Shown here: positions 1 through 9,147 of the stretch, piece by piece
Layout: every line of letters begins with the position of its first letter
Numbering within the stretch: the first letter of the stretch is position 1
Origin: JACRCT01 sp049841135
GTDB taxonomy: Bacteria; Myxococcota; Myxococcia; Myxococcales; UBA5297
Reading direction: 5' to 3'
DNA length: 64,000 nt
Assembly: GCA_049841135.1 (NCBI GenBank)
Contig: JASGHK010000008.1
Location: 868,001 to 932,000, forward strand
Program-made: the position numbers and the translations under genes
Notes under the pieces: model-generated
The model's input: the letters and a program-made list of their open reading frames with translations, nothing else
Database searches by the model: none
What the model was told of the DNA's origin: nothing

Positions 1-462
1 CTTGCCGAAGCCGACGTTGCGCAGCGGCGAGACGTCGAGGAGCGCTGCGGCACCGCTGGTGGGGAAGAGGTAGCTCGGGTCCGGGCTCTTGTCGGCGTTG
101 GCCTCGCTGGAGACCACCATGCCCACCTGCGCCTCGCCCGACTCGATGAGCGCGGCCATCACCTGCGCGGCGTTGAGCATGCCGCAGGCGCCGTTGAGCA
201 GGTCGAAGGCCAGCGTGCGCCGGCCCTGGAACTCGACGTTGATGTCCAGGCCGTGCTGGATGTACGCGGCGATGGCCGGCTCGCAGACATGGCCGTCGCG
301 GTGCACGCCGCTGTTGATGAGCACGCGCACGTCGTTGGGGTTGTAGATGGACTGCTCCAGGCACTGCTTGCCGGCGTGGACCGCGTGCTTGAGCGAGCCC
401 CACTTGAAGAAGGTCTTGCGTGGCGGGCTGACGGCCAGGCTCTCGATTCGGCAGCGGCGCAT
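1..462 (-). CDS. FabH/OleA-like 3-oxoacyl-ACP synthase III family protein, 3' part beyond the window
   Basis: The first 154 codons of a ketosynthase III (thiolase-fold) protein run off the left edge. It begins MRRCRIESLAVSPPRK, and the active-site cysteine motif NGACGML places the cysteine near residue 93. Enzymes of this family perform Claisen condensations of acyl-thioesters in the cytoplasm. It lies 2 bases downstream of a second, paralogous ketosynthase and is the last visible gene of a six-gene operon. Both copies start with a similar IESL-type strand, which supports the ATG at 462. The His and Asn of the catalytic triad would lie outside the window. Whether it acts as a condensing enzyme or as the partner of its neighbour cannot be told from the sequence. 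Confidence 0.8.
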   Translation of the reverse strand, partial: MRRCRIESLAVSPPRKTFFKWGSLKHAVHAGKQCLEQSIYNPNDVRVLINSGVHRDGHVCEPAIAAYIQHGLDINVEFQGRRTLAFDLLNGACGMLNAAQVMAALIESGEAQVGMVVSSEANADKSPDPSYLFPTSGAAALLDVSPLRNVGFGK

Positions 463-464
463 GG

Positions 465-1542
465 CTAGGCGGCCTCCTGCGCATCGAGCTTCTTCTGCGC
501 CGCGCGATACCGGTCCGGCAGGTCGTCCATCGTCAGCGTGGCGTGGGTGATGACGATGCCCGAGGCGCCGCTGATGAGCAGCAGGTTGTGCCCGGCGAGG
601 ATCTTCTCGTTGAGCACGTTCTCGTGGATGGCCAGGAAGTGGCTGGTGGTGGTGGTGTTGCCGTACTGGTCGGCGACCGAGAGGTAGAAGTCGGGCACGT
701 CCATCTTGAGCCAGCGCTTGACCACCTTGATGCCGTTGCGGACTCCGCGCGGGCCAATCTGGTGCGGGATGGCGTGGTGCACGTCGTCGAGCGCCCAGCC
801 GGTCTCGTCGAGCGCCTGCTTCAGGTAGAAGGGGAAGTGCTCGGCGCCCTTGCGCTGCAGGCCGCGGGCCTTGGTCATCAAGACGCCGCCCTTGCCCTTC
901 TTCGAGGGCTGCGAGTAGCAGAAGTGGTCGTGCTTGGCGCCGGTGACGAGGTCCAGCCAGTGGAAGCCGACCCTGGGGTCGGTCGAGGCGTCGAGGATGA
1001 CCGCCGCCCCGCAGTCGCCCAGGGTGAGCGCCGCCATCTGCTTGTCGAAGCTGTGCGAGACCTCGCGGGTGGCGGTCTCCGAGAGCGGCAGGTTCTGCTC
1101 GCCGCTGACCACCATGCCGCAGCGGGCGAGGCCGGCGCGGATGAGCCCCTGCACGACGTAGACGCCGTTGAGCATGCCGGCGCAGGCGTTGACGATATCG
1201 AAGACCAGCGCCTTCTTCGCCCCCAGCGCCCTTCGCACCATCACCGCGGTCGAGGGCTCCCAGCTGAACTCGTCGGGCGCGTTGTGCTTGGAGATGGAGG
1301 TGCAGACGATGACGTCGAGCTCCTCTGGCTTGTACTGGCTCATCGCCACCGCGCGCTGGGCGGCCTTGACGGCCAGGTCCTTGGCGTATTCGCCCTCGGC
1401 CACGCGGCGGGCCTCGACGCCGGTGAACTTCTCCAGGTCCAGGCGGGGGCGGCTGACGCACTTCTGCATCAGCTCCTCGGTGGTCATCACCTTGGGCGGC
1501 AGGTAGACGCCCAGGCTCTCGAATCTTGATCTTCGTCGGCAT
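465..1542 (-). CDS. FabH/OleA-like 3-oxoacyl-ACP synthase III family protein (frame interrupted near its start)
   Basis: This is a ketosynthase III of about 358 residues. Visible motifs include WEPSTA, the nucleophile region DIVNACAGML, the histidine in PHQIGPRG and the asparagine in QYGNTTTT, giving a complete Cys-His-Asn triad. The EPSTA and NAC motifs look more like OleA than housekeeping FabH. The ATG at 1542 follows the upstream ATPase stop by one base. From there the frame breaks at GAATC (1521-1525). Deleting one base gives MPTKIKIESLGVYLPPKVM, which aligns with the start of the downstream paralogue, and the gene length becomes a multiple of three. The break is therefore probably a sequence error. 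The likely role is condensation of two activated acyl chains, or chain initiation, for the same product as the adjacent ligase and reductase. Confidence 0.85.
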
Positions 1543-1543
1543 G

Positions 1544-2722
1544 TCAGGGAGCGGTGACCTCAGGGGTGACGGGCTCGGTCTCGGCGGCGAAGAGGCCGAC
1601 GTAGAGCGCCAGCAGCGAGGCGCGGGGGCTCTGCCCGGCGGGGATCCGCGGGGCGCTGAAGACCGGCCGCGGCGAGGCGTAGGCGCGCAGCGACTCGACC
1701 ACCCTGGCGTGCATCGCCGCGTTGGACTCGTGGTCGCGGCGCAGCTTCTCCAGCCGCTCCATGAAGCTCTTGACCCGCTCGCGCTCGGGCTCGCCGCCCA
1801 ACAGCTCGGTGGCGCGCTCGATGGTGCGCTCGAGCTCTCCGGCCAGCGGGAGGAAGGGCTCGTCGACGCGGTTGACCACGAAGCCGTGGACCTTGCAGCC
1901 AGCGGAGGCCAGCCGCCGGTCGATTTCCTGGGCCTCGGCGAGCCGCGTCAGGTCCGGCGCGCAGACCACCAGGAACGCGGTGCGCGGGTCGCGCAGGAGC
2001 TTGCCCACCTCGAGGCCGCGCGCGCGAAAGCTCCCCAGGAGGTCCGCGAAGGCCCCAAAGAACCCGGCGGTGTCGTTGACGAACTCGTCGCCGGCGACCT
2101 TGGACATCAGGCCCAGCGCCACGGAGCCGGCGCGGCTGAAGATGCGCGAGGTCCAGCTCTCCTTGCGCTTGTCGGCGGGCATCAGCCACTTCACGACGCG
2201 CTCGGAGAAGAAGACGGCGATCTTCTCGGGCGCCTCGAGGAAGTCGAGGGCGTTGGTGGTCGGCGGCGTGTCGAGGACGATGGCGTCGAACTTCTTCGAG
2301 TGCGTCAGGTCGTGCAGCCGCTCCACCGCCATGTACTCCAGCGTGCCGGCGAGGCTGCGCGACATGTGCTGGTAGTAGCGGTTGGCGAAGAGCGCCTCGC
2401 GGCGCGCCGGGTCGGAGACCAGCATCGCCACCAGGTGGTCGAAGGTCGCGGTCGGGTCGAGCATCAGCGCGCTGAGCGAGCCGGCCGGGTGCATCTTCTG
2501 GAAGCTGGTCACCTCGACCGCGTCGTTGGTCAGCCCCGCCAGGCCCAGCGCGTCGGCCAGCCGCCGCGCCGGGTCGATGGTCAGCACCAGCGAGCGCTTG
2601 CCCACCGCGGCCTGCCGCAGGGCCAGCACCGCCGAGAGCGTGGTCTTGCCCACGCCGCCCGGGCCCAGGCACACGACGAGCGGGGCCTGGTCCACCAGCG
2701 ATGCGAGGTCTGGTCCGCTCAT
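1544..2722 (-). CDS. ArsA/GET3-family ATPase
   Basis: A cytoplasmic P-loop ATPase of 392 residues from the ArsA/GET3 (SIMIBI) class. The Walker A motif GPGGVGKTT is at residues 20-28, followed by a LTIDPARRLADAL strand and a LDTPPTTNAL switch-like motif. There are no arsenic-resistance genes nearby. Its ATG overlaps the stop of a second ArsA-like gene (ATGA), and the ketosynthase starts one base after its own stop, so it is translationally tied to the lipid genes. Tandem ArsA-like ATPases are common in actinobacteria and myxobacteria and their substrate is mostly unknown. A role in membrane-protein targeting or in energising the lipid pathway is inference only. Confidence 0.8.
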   Translation of the reverse strand: MSGPDLASLVDQAPLVVCLGPGGVGKTTLSAVLALRQAAVGKRSLVLTIDPARRLADALGLAGLTNDAVEVTSFQKMHPAGSLSALMLDPTATFDHLVAMLVSDPARREALFANRYYQHMSRSLAGTLEYMAVERLHDLTHSKKFDAIVLDTPPTTNALDFLEAPEKIAVFFSERVVKWLMPADKRKESWTSRIFSRAGSVALGLMSKVAGDEFVNDTAGFFGAFADLLGSFRARGLEVGKLLRDPRTAFLVVCAPDLTRLAEAQEIDRRLASAGCKVHGFVVNRVDEPFLPLAGELERTIERATELLGGEPERERVKSFMERLEKLRRDHESNAAMHARVVESLRAYASPRPVFSAPRIPAGQSPRASLLALYVGLFAAETEPVTPEVTAP

Positions 2723-3630
2723 CGCCCGAGCACCTTCATCGCCGCCTCGACGCTGGCGCGCGGCTCGACCGCCAGGGTCCGCGGCAGCTCGATGATCTGC
2801 GCGCTGGTGACCGACTGGTGCAGCTTCTCGATGAGGCTGCGGGCCTGGTCGGCGCCCTGGGTGTCGCCGTGGGCGGTCTTGGCGAAGGCGCCGACGGCCC
2901 CTTCGCCGTGCTGCTGCACCACGTCGAGCAGCTCGCGCTCGTGCGGCTCGACCGGGTGTGGCGGGACCTGGTTGACGACGATGCGCCGGGTGGAGATGCC
3001 GATCTCGCGGGCCTTCTTCACCAGCTCGATGGTCTCGTTGATGGGCAGCTCTTCGGGCAGCGCCACCACGACCAGCTCGGTCCGCGCCGGGTCGTGCAGC
3101 AGGATCTCCGCCTTCTCCGCCGCCGCGGCGATGGGACCGACCCTCAGCATCTTCTTCACCGCGCGGGGCGTGTCGAGGAAGGTGACCGCGTGGCCGGTCG
3201 CCGGCAGGTCGACGATGACCGGGACGTGCGCCTTGGACTCGGCCTCCACCCGCGCCAGCAGCTCGTCGAGCAGGATGGTCTCGCGCGCCGCCGGCGAGGT
3301 GCGGATGAACTGCCGGATGATGCGGTTCTTGGTGATGGCCCCGACCAGCGCCGGCATTCCCAGCATCCGCGCAAGCGCCCGGCTGGTGGCCTCTTCGAGC
3401 TCGAGGTTGACGATCTGGACCTTGCCCCCGGGCGCGACGAGCGTGTGCAGCCGTGGGTGCACAGCGAGCTCGACGGCCACCGCGCGGCCGCGGACTCGGG
3501 CCGCGAGCTCGGCGAGAGCAGCGACCAGCGTGCTCTTGCCGGTGCCCCCCTTCCCGGTGACCAGGATGAGGTCGCGTTGCTCGAGCATCGCGCCGAGCGT
3601 GTGTTCTTCAGTGCGCAAGGCTTCGTGCAT
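2719..3630 (-). CDS. ArsA/GET3-family ATPase, second copy
   Basis: The partner ATPase has a modified Walker A, GKGGTGKST, close to its N-terminus, then a PVIVDLPATGHAV motif and a VVNQVPP strand. The start is chosen at the ATG in MHEALRTEEHTLGAM. The frame is open further upstream to a TTG overlapping the previous stop, and an internal ATG at 3588 is also possible. The two ATPases probably form a hetero- or pseudo-dimer, as the two halves of ArsA do. It sits between the reductase gene and the first ATPase with overlapping or short junctions, so it is one transcription unit. The cargo or substrate is unknown. Confidence 0.75.
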   Translation of the reverse strand: MHEALRTEEHTLGAMLEQRDLILVTGKGGTGKSTLVAALAELAARVRGRAVAVELAVHPRLHTLVAPGGKVQIVNLELEEATSRALARMLGMPALVGAITKNRIIRQFIRTSPAARETILLDELLARVEAESKAHVPVIVDLPATGHAVTFLDTPRAVKKMLRVGPIAAAAEKAEILLHDPARTELVVVALPEELPINETIELVKKAREIGISTRRIVVNQVPPHPVEPHERELLDVVQQHGEGAVGAFAKTAHGDTQGADQARSLIEKLHQSVTSAQIIELPRTLAVEPRASVEAAMKVLGR

Positions 3631-3743
3631 GTCTTTCTGGAGCCGCAGGCCTCCCTCGCCTCGCCAGGCTCTGTCTCTCGTCTGAGCCGCGCGATTGTCT
3701 TCGCGCCAGCCCGCCCTGACAAGGACGACCTTTCGGGGGGTCC

Positions 3744-4736
3744 TCAATTCGCCTTCAGGCCCGCAACCCCTTGTCGGAACGACACGATGGCCCGGTATCC
3801 CAGCTCTCGTCCGGCACGAGACCGGTCATAGCGGCAGTCGCTGGCCACCAGCCGGACGCCGTACCGGCTCATGGGCGGGGCCTTCGTGCTGCCGAAGAGC
3901 TGGGCGCCCACCTCCATCGCACCCGCCGCACCGTAGACCAGCCAGAACGGGACCGAGGCCATGGGCTTGGGGGTGCCGAGTCCTTCGACGAGTCCGTCGA
4001 TCACTTCCCGCGACGTTAGGTCCTCTTCGTCCACCACGTGGTAGACGCGGCCTGTCGCCGCCGGGACCTCGGCGGCCAGCGCCATGCCGAGGCTCAAGTT
4101 CTCGACGTGCGAGAGCGCGACGTGGTTCGTGCCGCCGCCGATGTAGACCATCCGCCCGCGCCGCAGCAGCGCCACGATGCGCGGCAAGATGTGTGGATCG
4201 CCCGGGCCCCAGATGGCCCCCGGCCGGACGATGACTGTGGAGAGCCCCTGCTGCCCGTGCGCCTCGCGCACCACCTTCTCGCCTTCGAGCTTGCTGTGCG
4301 TGTACTTGTCCAGCGGGCCGGACGCGTACGGCGAGTCTTCGGTGATGAGCTCGCCGGCGCGGGGCAGCCCGAGGACCGTGAGCGAGCTGAAGTGGACGAG
4401 GCGCTCGACCCCCGCCTGCTGCGCGGCCGCGACGAGGTTGGCCGCGCCGTCGCGGTTGATGGCGAGGAAGGCCTCCTTCGGACCCCAGTCCGAGATCTTG
4501 GCGGCGCAGTTGAAGACGGCGCGCACGCCCTTCATCGCCGCCACCAGGGAGGCGGTGTCGGTCAGGTCGCCGTGGCGCAGCTCGATTCCCGGGGCTTGGA
4601 GCCTGCTCGTGTCGCTCGTGGGCCGCACCAGCGCCCGGACCTGGTAGCCGCGGCGAACGAGGAAAGCGGCGAGGTGGCCGCCCAGATAGCCTGAGGCGCC
4701 GGCGACGAGGACGGGGGCCTCCTGGGGCGCGGTCAC
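3744..4736 (-). CDS. NAD(P)-dependent reductase/epimerase of the 3-beta-HSD (OleD-like) type
   Basis: An extended short-chain dehydrogenase of 330 residues. The nucleotide-binding motif GASGYLGG is at about residue 13, and the catalytic YTHSK (YxxxK) is near residue 145, followed by VIVRPGAIWGPGD. The start is a GTG at 4736 overlapping the ligase stop (GTGA). The family includes 3-beta-hydroxysteroid dehydrogenase-like enzymes, among them OleD/LstD, which reduce 2-alkyl-3-ketoacids made by OleA-type ketosynthases. Direct linkage to an OleC-like ligase and to ketosynthases favours that reaction here. A generic epimerase cannot be excluded by sequence alone. Confidence 0.8.
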   Translation of the reverse strand: MTAPQEAPVLVAGASGYLGGHLAAFLVRRGYQVRALVRPTSDTSRLQAPGIELRHGDLTDTASLVAAMKGVRAVFNCAAKISDWGPKEAFLAINRDGAANLVAAAQQAGVERLVHFSSLTVLGLPRAGELITEDSPYASGPLDKYTHSKLEGEKVVREAHGQQGLSTVIVRPGAIWGPGDPHILPRIVALLRRGRMVYIGGGTNHVALSHVENLSLGMALAAEVPAATGRVYHVVDEEDLTSREVIDGLVEGLGTPKPMASVPFWLVYGAAGAMEVGAQLFGSTKAPPMSRYGVRLVASDCRYDRSRAGRELGYRAIVSFRQGVAGLKAN

Positions 4737-6430
4737 GCCGCCAGCTCCTCGCGCAGCATGCGCCGCAGCGGCTTGCCCACCGCCGACTTCGGCAGCGACA
4801 GCCGGAACTCGATGGCCGAAGGGACCTTGTACTTGGCGAGGTTCTCGCGGCAGAAGCCGAGGATCTCCTCCTCGGTGGGCGGAGCCACGTCGGGCTTGGC
4901 GACGACGAAGGCCTTCACCAGCTCGCCTCGCGTCGAATCCGGCACTCCGATGACCAGCACCTCGCGGACCTTGGGGTGCTCGGAGAGGACCTTCTCGATC
5001 TCCGCCGGGTAGACCTTCATACCGCTACGGATGATGAGGTCCTTGAGCCGGTCGACGATGCGGAAGTAGCCGTCCTTGTGCATCTGGCCGATGTCCCCGG
5101 TGTGCAGCCACCCGTCCTTGATCTGGTTCGCGGTGGCCTCGGGCGCGTTCCAGTAGCCCTTCATCACCTGCGGGCCGCGCACGACGATCTCGCCGGGCTC
5201 GGTCCACTCGCCGCCTTCCTCGAACGGCATCTCCCGCGTCCCGGTCTCCAGGTCGACGATGCGCGCGTCGGTGTCCGGGTAGGGCACGCCAATGGTCCCC
5301 GGGCGGTTCTCGCCGTAGACCGGGTTGCCCATCGCCACCGGCGCGCACTCGGTCAGGCCGAAACCCTCCATCACGCGGTAGCGGGCCTTCGCCTCGTAGG
5401 TGCGCTGCACCGCCGGCGCCAGCGGGCTGCCGGCGCACGGCGAGACCTTCACCGAGTCGAGCTTCAGCTTCTCGATCCCCGGGAGGTTCGAGAGCCCGAC
5501 GAGCATCGTCGGCACCACCGGGAAGACCGTGGGCTGCGTCAGGTGCATCGTCTTGGCGAGCCCGGGCAGGTCGGTCGGGTTGGGGACCAGCACGAGCGTG
5601 CCCGCCGAGAGCAGGGAGAGATCGAGCCCGCAGGTCAGGCCGAAGGCGTGGAAGAGCGGCAGCGCGCCGAGCGTGACGTGCTCGCCGTCCTTCATCCGGG
5701 CCCAGGCGTAGTTCATCTCCGCGTTGTAGACGAGGTTCTTGTGCGTCAGCTCCACGCCCTTGGAGACGCCAGTCGTGCCGCCGGTGTAGAGCAGCACCGC
5801 GGTCTCGGTCTCGGCGCTTTCGACCGGCGTGGCCGGTGCCCCGCCGACGAGCAGGTCTCCCCACCGCAGGTCGCGGCCGTCGAGATTCCGGACGGCCTCC
5901 TTGCGGCCCTGCTTGGCCCAGTACAGCAGCTTCACCACCGGCTGGAAGTACTCCTTCACGGAGGTGACGACCACGCGCTCGAGCTTCGTGTGGGCGCGGA
6001 CCTTCTGGACGTTCGGGTAGAAGCGGTCGAGCGCGACCATCACCTTGGCGCCGCAGTCGGCGAGCTGGGACTCGACCTCGCGCGGCGAGTAGAGCGGGTT
6101 GAAGGGCACGGCGATGGCGCCCACCTGGAGCGCGGCGCAGTAGGTGACGACGAACTGCGGGCAGTTGGGCAGGTACAGCGCCACGCGGTCGCCCTTGACG
6201 ACGCCCAGGCGCTGCAGCGACGCGGCGCAGCGGTGCACCTCGGCGGCGAGCTCGGCATAGGTCGTTCGCGAGGTGAAGACGTGCCCGGCCGCGTGGACGG
6301 CGAGCACCAGGGCATCGCGCTGCGGGAAGGCCTCGGCCGCTCGCGGCAGCAGCTGGTGCAGGCCCAGCGAACGGTGCTCGATGCGCGAGGGGACGCCGGG
6401 GTCGTAGTGCTTCGTCCAGGGTCGATCCAT
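4733..6430 (-). CDS. AMP-dependent acyl-CoA synthetase/ligase (OleC-like or long-chain fatty acid-CoA ligase)
   Basis: A 565-residue adenylate-forming enzyme. The ATP-binding signature LLYTGGTTGVSKG lies around residues 213-226, then the FGLTECAPVA motif, GWLHTGDIG and the hinge region RLKDLIIRSGMKVYP. The C-terminus carries the catalytic lysine region SAVGKPLRR. It is the first gene of the minus-strand operon and overlaps the reductase gene by four bases. Homologues either make acyl-CoA or, as OleC, close 2-alkyl-3-hydroxyacids to beta-lactones. The neighbourhood makes the second option worth considering, but no residue seen here decides it. Confidence 0.85.
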   Translation of the reverse strand: MDRPWTKHYDPGVPSRIEHRSLGLHQLLPRAAEAFPQRDALVLAVHAAGHVFTSRTTYAELAAEVHRCAASLQRLGVVKGDRVALYLPNCPQFVVTYCAALQVGAIAVPFNPLYSPREVESQLADCGAKVMVALDRFYPNVQKVRAHTKLERVVVTSVKEYFQPVVKLLYWAKQGRKEAVRNLDGRDLRWGDLLVGGAPATPVESAETETAVLLYTGGTTGVSKGVELTHKNLVYNAEMNYAWARMKDGEHVTLGALPLFHAFGLTCGLDLSLLSAGTLVLVPNPTDLPGLAKTMHLTQPTVFPVVPTMLVGLSNLPGIEKLKLDSVKVSPCAGSPLAPAVQRTYEAKARYRVMEGFGLTECAPVAMGNPVYGENRPGTIGVPYPDTDARIVDLETGTREMPFEEGGEWTEPGEIVVRGPQVMKGYWNAPEATANQIKDGWLHTGDIGQMHKDGYFRIVDRLKDLIIRSGMKVYPAEIEKVLSEHPKVREVLVIGVPDSTRGELVKAFVVAKPDVAPPTEEEILGFCRENLAKYKVPSAIEFRLSLPKSAVGKPLRRMLREELAA

Positions 6431-6594
6431 GGCGCAGGTTGTATCGCCAAACCGGCCCGATCGGGCGGCCGGCGGCGTGTCCGAGGCGGGGCCCGCACTC
6501 CCAGCAATATCCTTGACGCCCCAAGGGTTCGGTGAAACAAGCGCCGCCTCCCGGGTGGCTGCCCGCCCGAGCCACGCTCGAAAGGACGAACCGA

Positions 6595-7613
6595 ATGAAG
6601 CCCCTGATCCTTGCGGCGCTCTCCGCCGTCGCCCTCGCCGCCTGCAACAAGGCCGCGACCCCCGCCGCCAGCCCCGAAGCCCAGGCCGCGGGAGTGGGGC
6701 TCGACCCGGCCACCGTCGTCGCCACCTATGGCGAAGGCAAGAAGATCACCCTGGGCGAGCTGGACTCCAAGAATCGCCAAGGACCTCTTCGAGCTGCGCC
6801 GCAAGCAGCTCGAGAACATGATCATCGAGAGCCTCCTCAACCAGGAGGCGACGAAGGCTGGCAAGACCGAGGAGCAGTTCATCAAGGACCTCGAGGACAA
6901 GCTCGCCCCGCCCATCTCGGACGAAGAGGTCAACCAGAATCTACGAGGCGAACAAGGAGAGGTTCGGCGGCCGCTCGCTCGAGGAGCTCAAGCCGATGAT
7001 CGTCGGCCAGATGCGCCAGCAGAAGGCGCAGTCCGCGGTAATCGGTTACCTCGAGAAGCTCAAGGCCGACGCCAAGGTGAAGATCACGCTGCCGGAGCCG
7101 CGGGTGGCGGTCGCCGCCACCGGCCCGTCGAAGGGCCCCGAGGGCGCGCCGGTGACCATCGTCGAGTTCAGCGACTTCCAGTGCCCCTACTGCTCGCGCG
7201 CCGCCAAGACCGCCGAGCAGGTCCTGACCGCCTTCGCCGGCAAGGTCCGCATCGTCTTCCGCGACTACCCGCTGCCCTTCCATGACAAGGCGAAGAAGGC
7301 GGCGGAGGCCGGCCACTGCGCCAACGAGCAGGGCAAGTTCTGGGAGATGCACAACTGGATGTTCGACCACCAGGACAAGCTGGACGTCGCGGGCCTGAAG
7401 GACGGCGCCAAGTCCCTCGGCATCGACGCCGCGAAGTTCGACCCCTGCCTCGACTCCGGCAAGTTCGCCAAGGCCGTGGACGACAACATGATGGCCGGCC
7501 AGAAGGCTGGCGTCAGCGGCACCCCGGCGTTCTTCATCAACGGCAAGCTGCTCTCCGGCGCCCAGCCGTTCGAGGCCTTCAAGGACTCCATCGAGGCTGA
7601 GCTGGCGAAGTAG
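6595..7613 (+). CDS. DsbA-like thiol oxidoreductase lipoprotein with N-terminal SurA-like helical region (two frame breaks)
   Basis: The N-terminus MKPLILAALSAVALAACNK has a lipobox ending LAAC, so the protein should be lipidated and face the periplasm. A helical region with VVATYGEGKKITLGEL resembles the N domain of parvulin/SurA chaperones. The C-terminal thioredoxin fold carries FSDFQCPYCSRA (CPYC near residue 195) and the cis-proline loop GVSGTPAFFINGK. This is the DsbA/Thioredoxin_4 family, so it should catalyse disulfide exchange on exported proteins. The frame breaks at GAATC 6771-6775 and again at GAATC 6937-6941. Removing one base at each gives a continuous 338-residue protein, so both are probably sequence errors. 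A strong terminator follows. Confidence 0.85.
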
Positions 7614-7657
7614 GCTTCAGGCTTCAGGCCTCAGGTTTCAGCCTTCAGGCTTCAGGC
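7614..7657. repeat. Short imperfect CTTCAGG tandem repeat
   Basis: Immediately after the DsbA-like stop codon the sequence repeats CTTCAGG-like heptamers with small variations (CCTCAGG, TTTCAGC, CTTCAGG). A similar CTTCGGG heptamer array occurs at 35271-35312, also just beyond a gene end. Confidence 0.7.
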
Positions 7658-7665
7658 AAGACGAA

Positions 7666-7699
7666 GGGCCCCGAGAACGTCGGGGCCCTTCTTGTTTTT
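7666..7699. terminator. Rho-independent terminator, probably bidirectional
   Basis: GGGCCCCGA pairs with TCGGGGCCC around a short loop, followed by TTCTTGTTTTT. It lies between the convergent DsbA-like gene (plus) and the anti-sigma gene (minus). Confidence 0.85.
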
Positions 7700-7728
7700 C
7701 GGGTGCGGATGCGGGCAATGGCCGAGGC

Positions 7729-9147
7729 CTACTTCGGGAGCGGGTAGCCCCACTTGGCGATGCAGCGGTCGCGCTCCTTGAGCCCTTCGTTCAGCTGGGT
7801 CTGGCGCCGCTTGGTCATCACCACGCCCTTCTTGGGCCACACGATGAGCATCTCGTCGACCTTCTCGTAGACGCGACGGCAGTGAGCGCGGCTGACCTTG
7901 TCCACCTGCTTCTGCAGCCAGCTGCGATCGCCGGCGACGGCAGCGGTGGGGACGGCCTGCGGCTGCGGAACGCCGTTCTGCGGTGCCAGGCCGATGGGCT
8001 GCGGCTGCGCCTCGGCGGCCTGGGGCTGCGCGGGCTGCTCCACGGGAGACGGCATGCTCGCCCAGTCATTGTCGACGTCGGTGGTCTCGGGCGCCGGCTG
8101 CGCGGCGGGCTCGGGCTCGGCCGGGTGAGCCGGCGGCGGCTCGCTGGGCTGGACCATCGCCAGCACCGCCGCGTCCGGAGCGTCCGTCACCGGCAGGACG
8201 AGCGGCTTGGGCGGCTTGGGGGTCACCAGGGGCCGCTGCGGCACGATGACCTGCATCTCGCGGCGCTCGGGCTCCTCGACCTTGTCCAGCCGGGTCACGC
8301 CCTGGTTGGTCACGGTGAGCGAGCTGCCGGCCGGCACCATCGTCGGCTTGCCGTCGACGTTCGCCTCGACCATGCCCTCCTCGACCACCACGCCGCTCTT
8401 CTCGTCGTCGCGAACGACCATGAAGCGGGTGCCGACCACCTTCACCGACAGGAGCCCGGCGCTGACCTCGAGCACCCGATCCGGCTCGTACGCCGCCGCC
8501 ACCGCGAGAGCGCCCTTGTCGAGCGACACGCGGACCGCTGTGGGGGAGAGATCGTCCAATTGCGCGGAGGAAGCGGCGAGCACACCCAGCTTGCTGCCGT
8601 CGGGGAGCTTGAGCCAGGCCTCGCCCTGGGCACGGGTCGCGATTCTGGAGCCCTTGGCAATCTTCTTGTCGGCCTGAAGCTCCACGGCGCCGGCGCTCGA
8701 GTCGACCGCGCTGACCACCGCCGCCTCGTTGACGAGCTCTCCCGGCAGCACGGCAATGGGATCGGTCGGGAGCGGCTCCGGGACGGCCTCGGGCCCCGAG
8801 CGCGTGGCGAAGACCACCACCAGCGCGACGGCGGCCATCGCGCCGAACGCCAGCGCGGGCTTGAGGATCGGCGCGTCCCACCAGGACCGGAGCGTGCGCC
8901 ACAGGCTCGGGCGCTCCATCTCGGCGGCGACGGCGGAGAGGACCTTGTCGTCGATGGCGCTCCAGCGTGCCGCGCTGAGCTCCGGCACCGGCGGCGGCAT
9001 CATCATCGGCCGCGCCAGCTCGATGCTCGCCAGCTGCGCCCCGCAGGCGGGGCAGCTCGCGAGGTGGGCGCGGACGTCCTTCGCCTCGGACTCGCCAAGG
9101 GTTCCCTGCGCTAGCGCCCAGAGGCGGTCGAACTCAACGTGCGACAC
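7729..9147 (-). CDS. Membrane anti-sigma factor with zinc-finger, FecR domain and Pro/Ala-rich tail
   Basis: About 472 residues. The N-terminal cytoplasmic part has an anti-sigma zinc-finger motif, RAHLASCPACGA. It is followed by one membrane helix (PALAFGAMAAVALVVVFA), a periplasmic FecR-type beta domain (AWLKLPDGSKLGVLAA, VVGTRFMVVRDDEKSGVVVEEG) and a long Pro/Ala/Gln-rich stretch. The GTG at 9147 is preferred because ATGGAGG just upstream makes a good ribosome-binding site; an ATG at 9159 is also in frame. It overlaps the end of the upstream sigma factor gene, so the two are co-translated. The expected role is to hold that sigma factor until a periplasmic or envelope signal arrives. No TonB receptor is nearby. 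Confidence 0.8.
   Translation of the reverse strand: MSHVEFDRLWALAQGTLGESEAKDVRAHLASCPACGAQLASIELARPMMMPPPVPELSAARWSAIDDKVLSAVAAEMERPSLWRTLRSWWDAPILKPALAFGAMAAVALVVVFATRSGPEAVPEPLPTDPIAVLPGELVNEAAVVSAVDSSAGAVELQADKKIAKGSRIATRAQGEAWLKLPDGSKLGVLAASSAQLDDLSPTAVRVSLDKGALAVAAAYEPDRVLEVSAGLLSVKVVGTRFMVVRDDEKSGVVVEEGMVEANVDGKPTMVPAGSSLTVTNQGVTRLDKVEEPERREMQVIVPQRPLVTPKPPKPLVLPVTDAPDAAVLAMVQPSEPPPAHPAEPEPAAQPAPETTDVDNDWASMPSPVEQPAQPQAAEAQPQPIGLAPQNGVPQPQAVPTAAVAGDRSWLQKQVDKVSRAHCRRVYEKVDEMLIVWPKKGVVMTKRRQTQLNEGLKERDRCIAKWGYPLPK

Noticed and set aside
1544..3630. Arsenite efflux system
   Set aside because: ArsA-like ATPases are present, but no arsB, arsR or arsC is nearby and the operon is lipid-related.
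6431..6594. Sigma-70 promoter at TTGACG upstream of the DsbA-like gene
   Set aside because: No acceptable -10 box at a proper distance was found.
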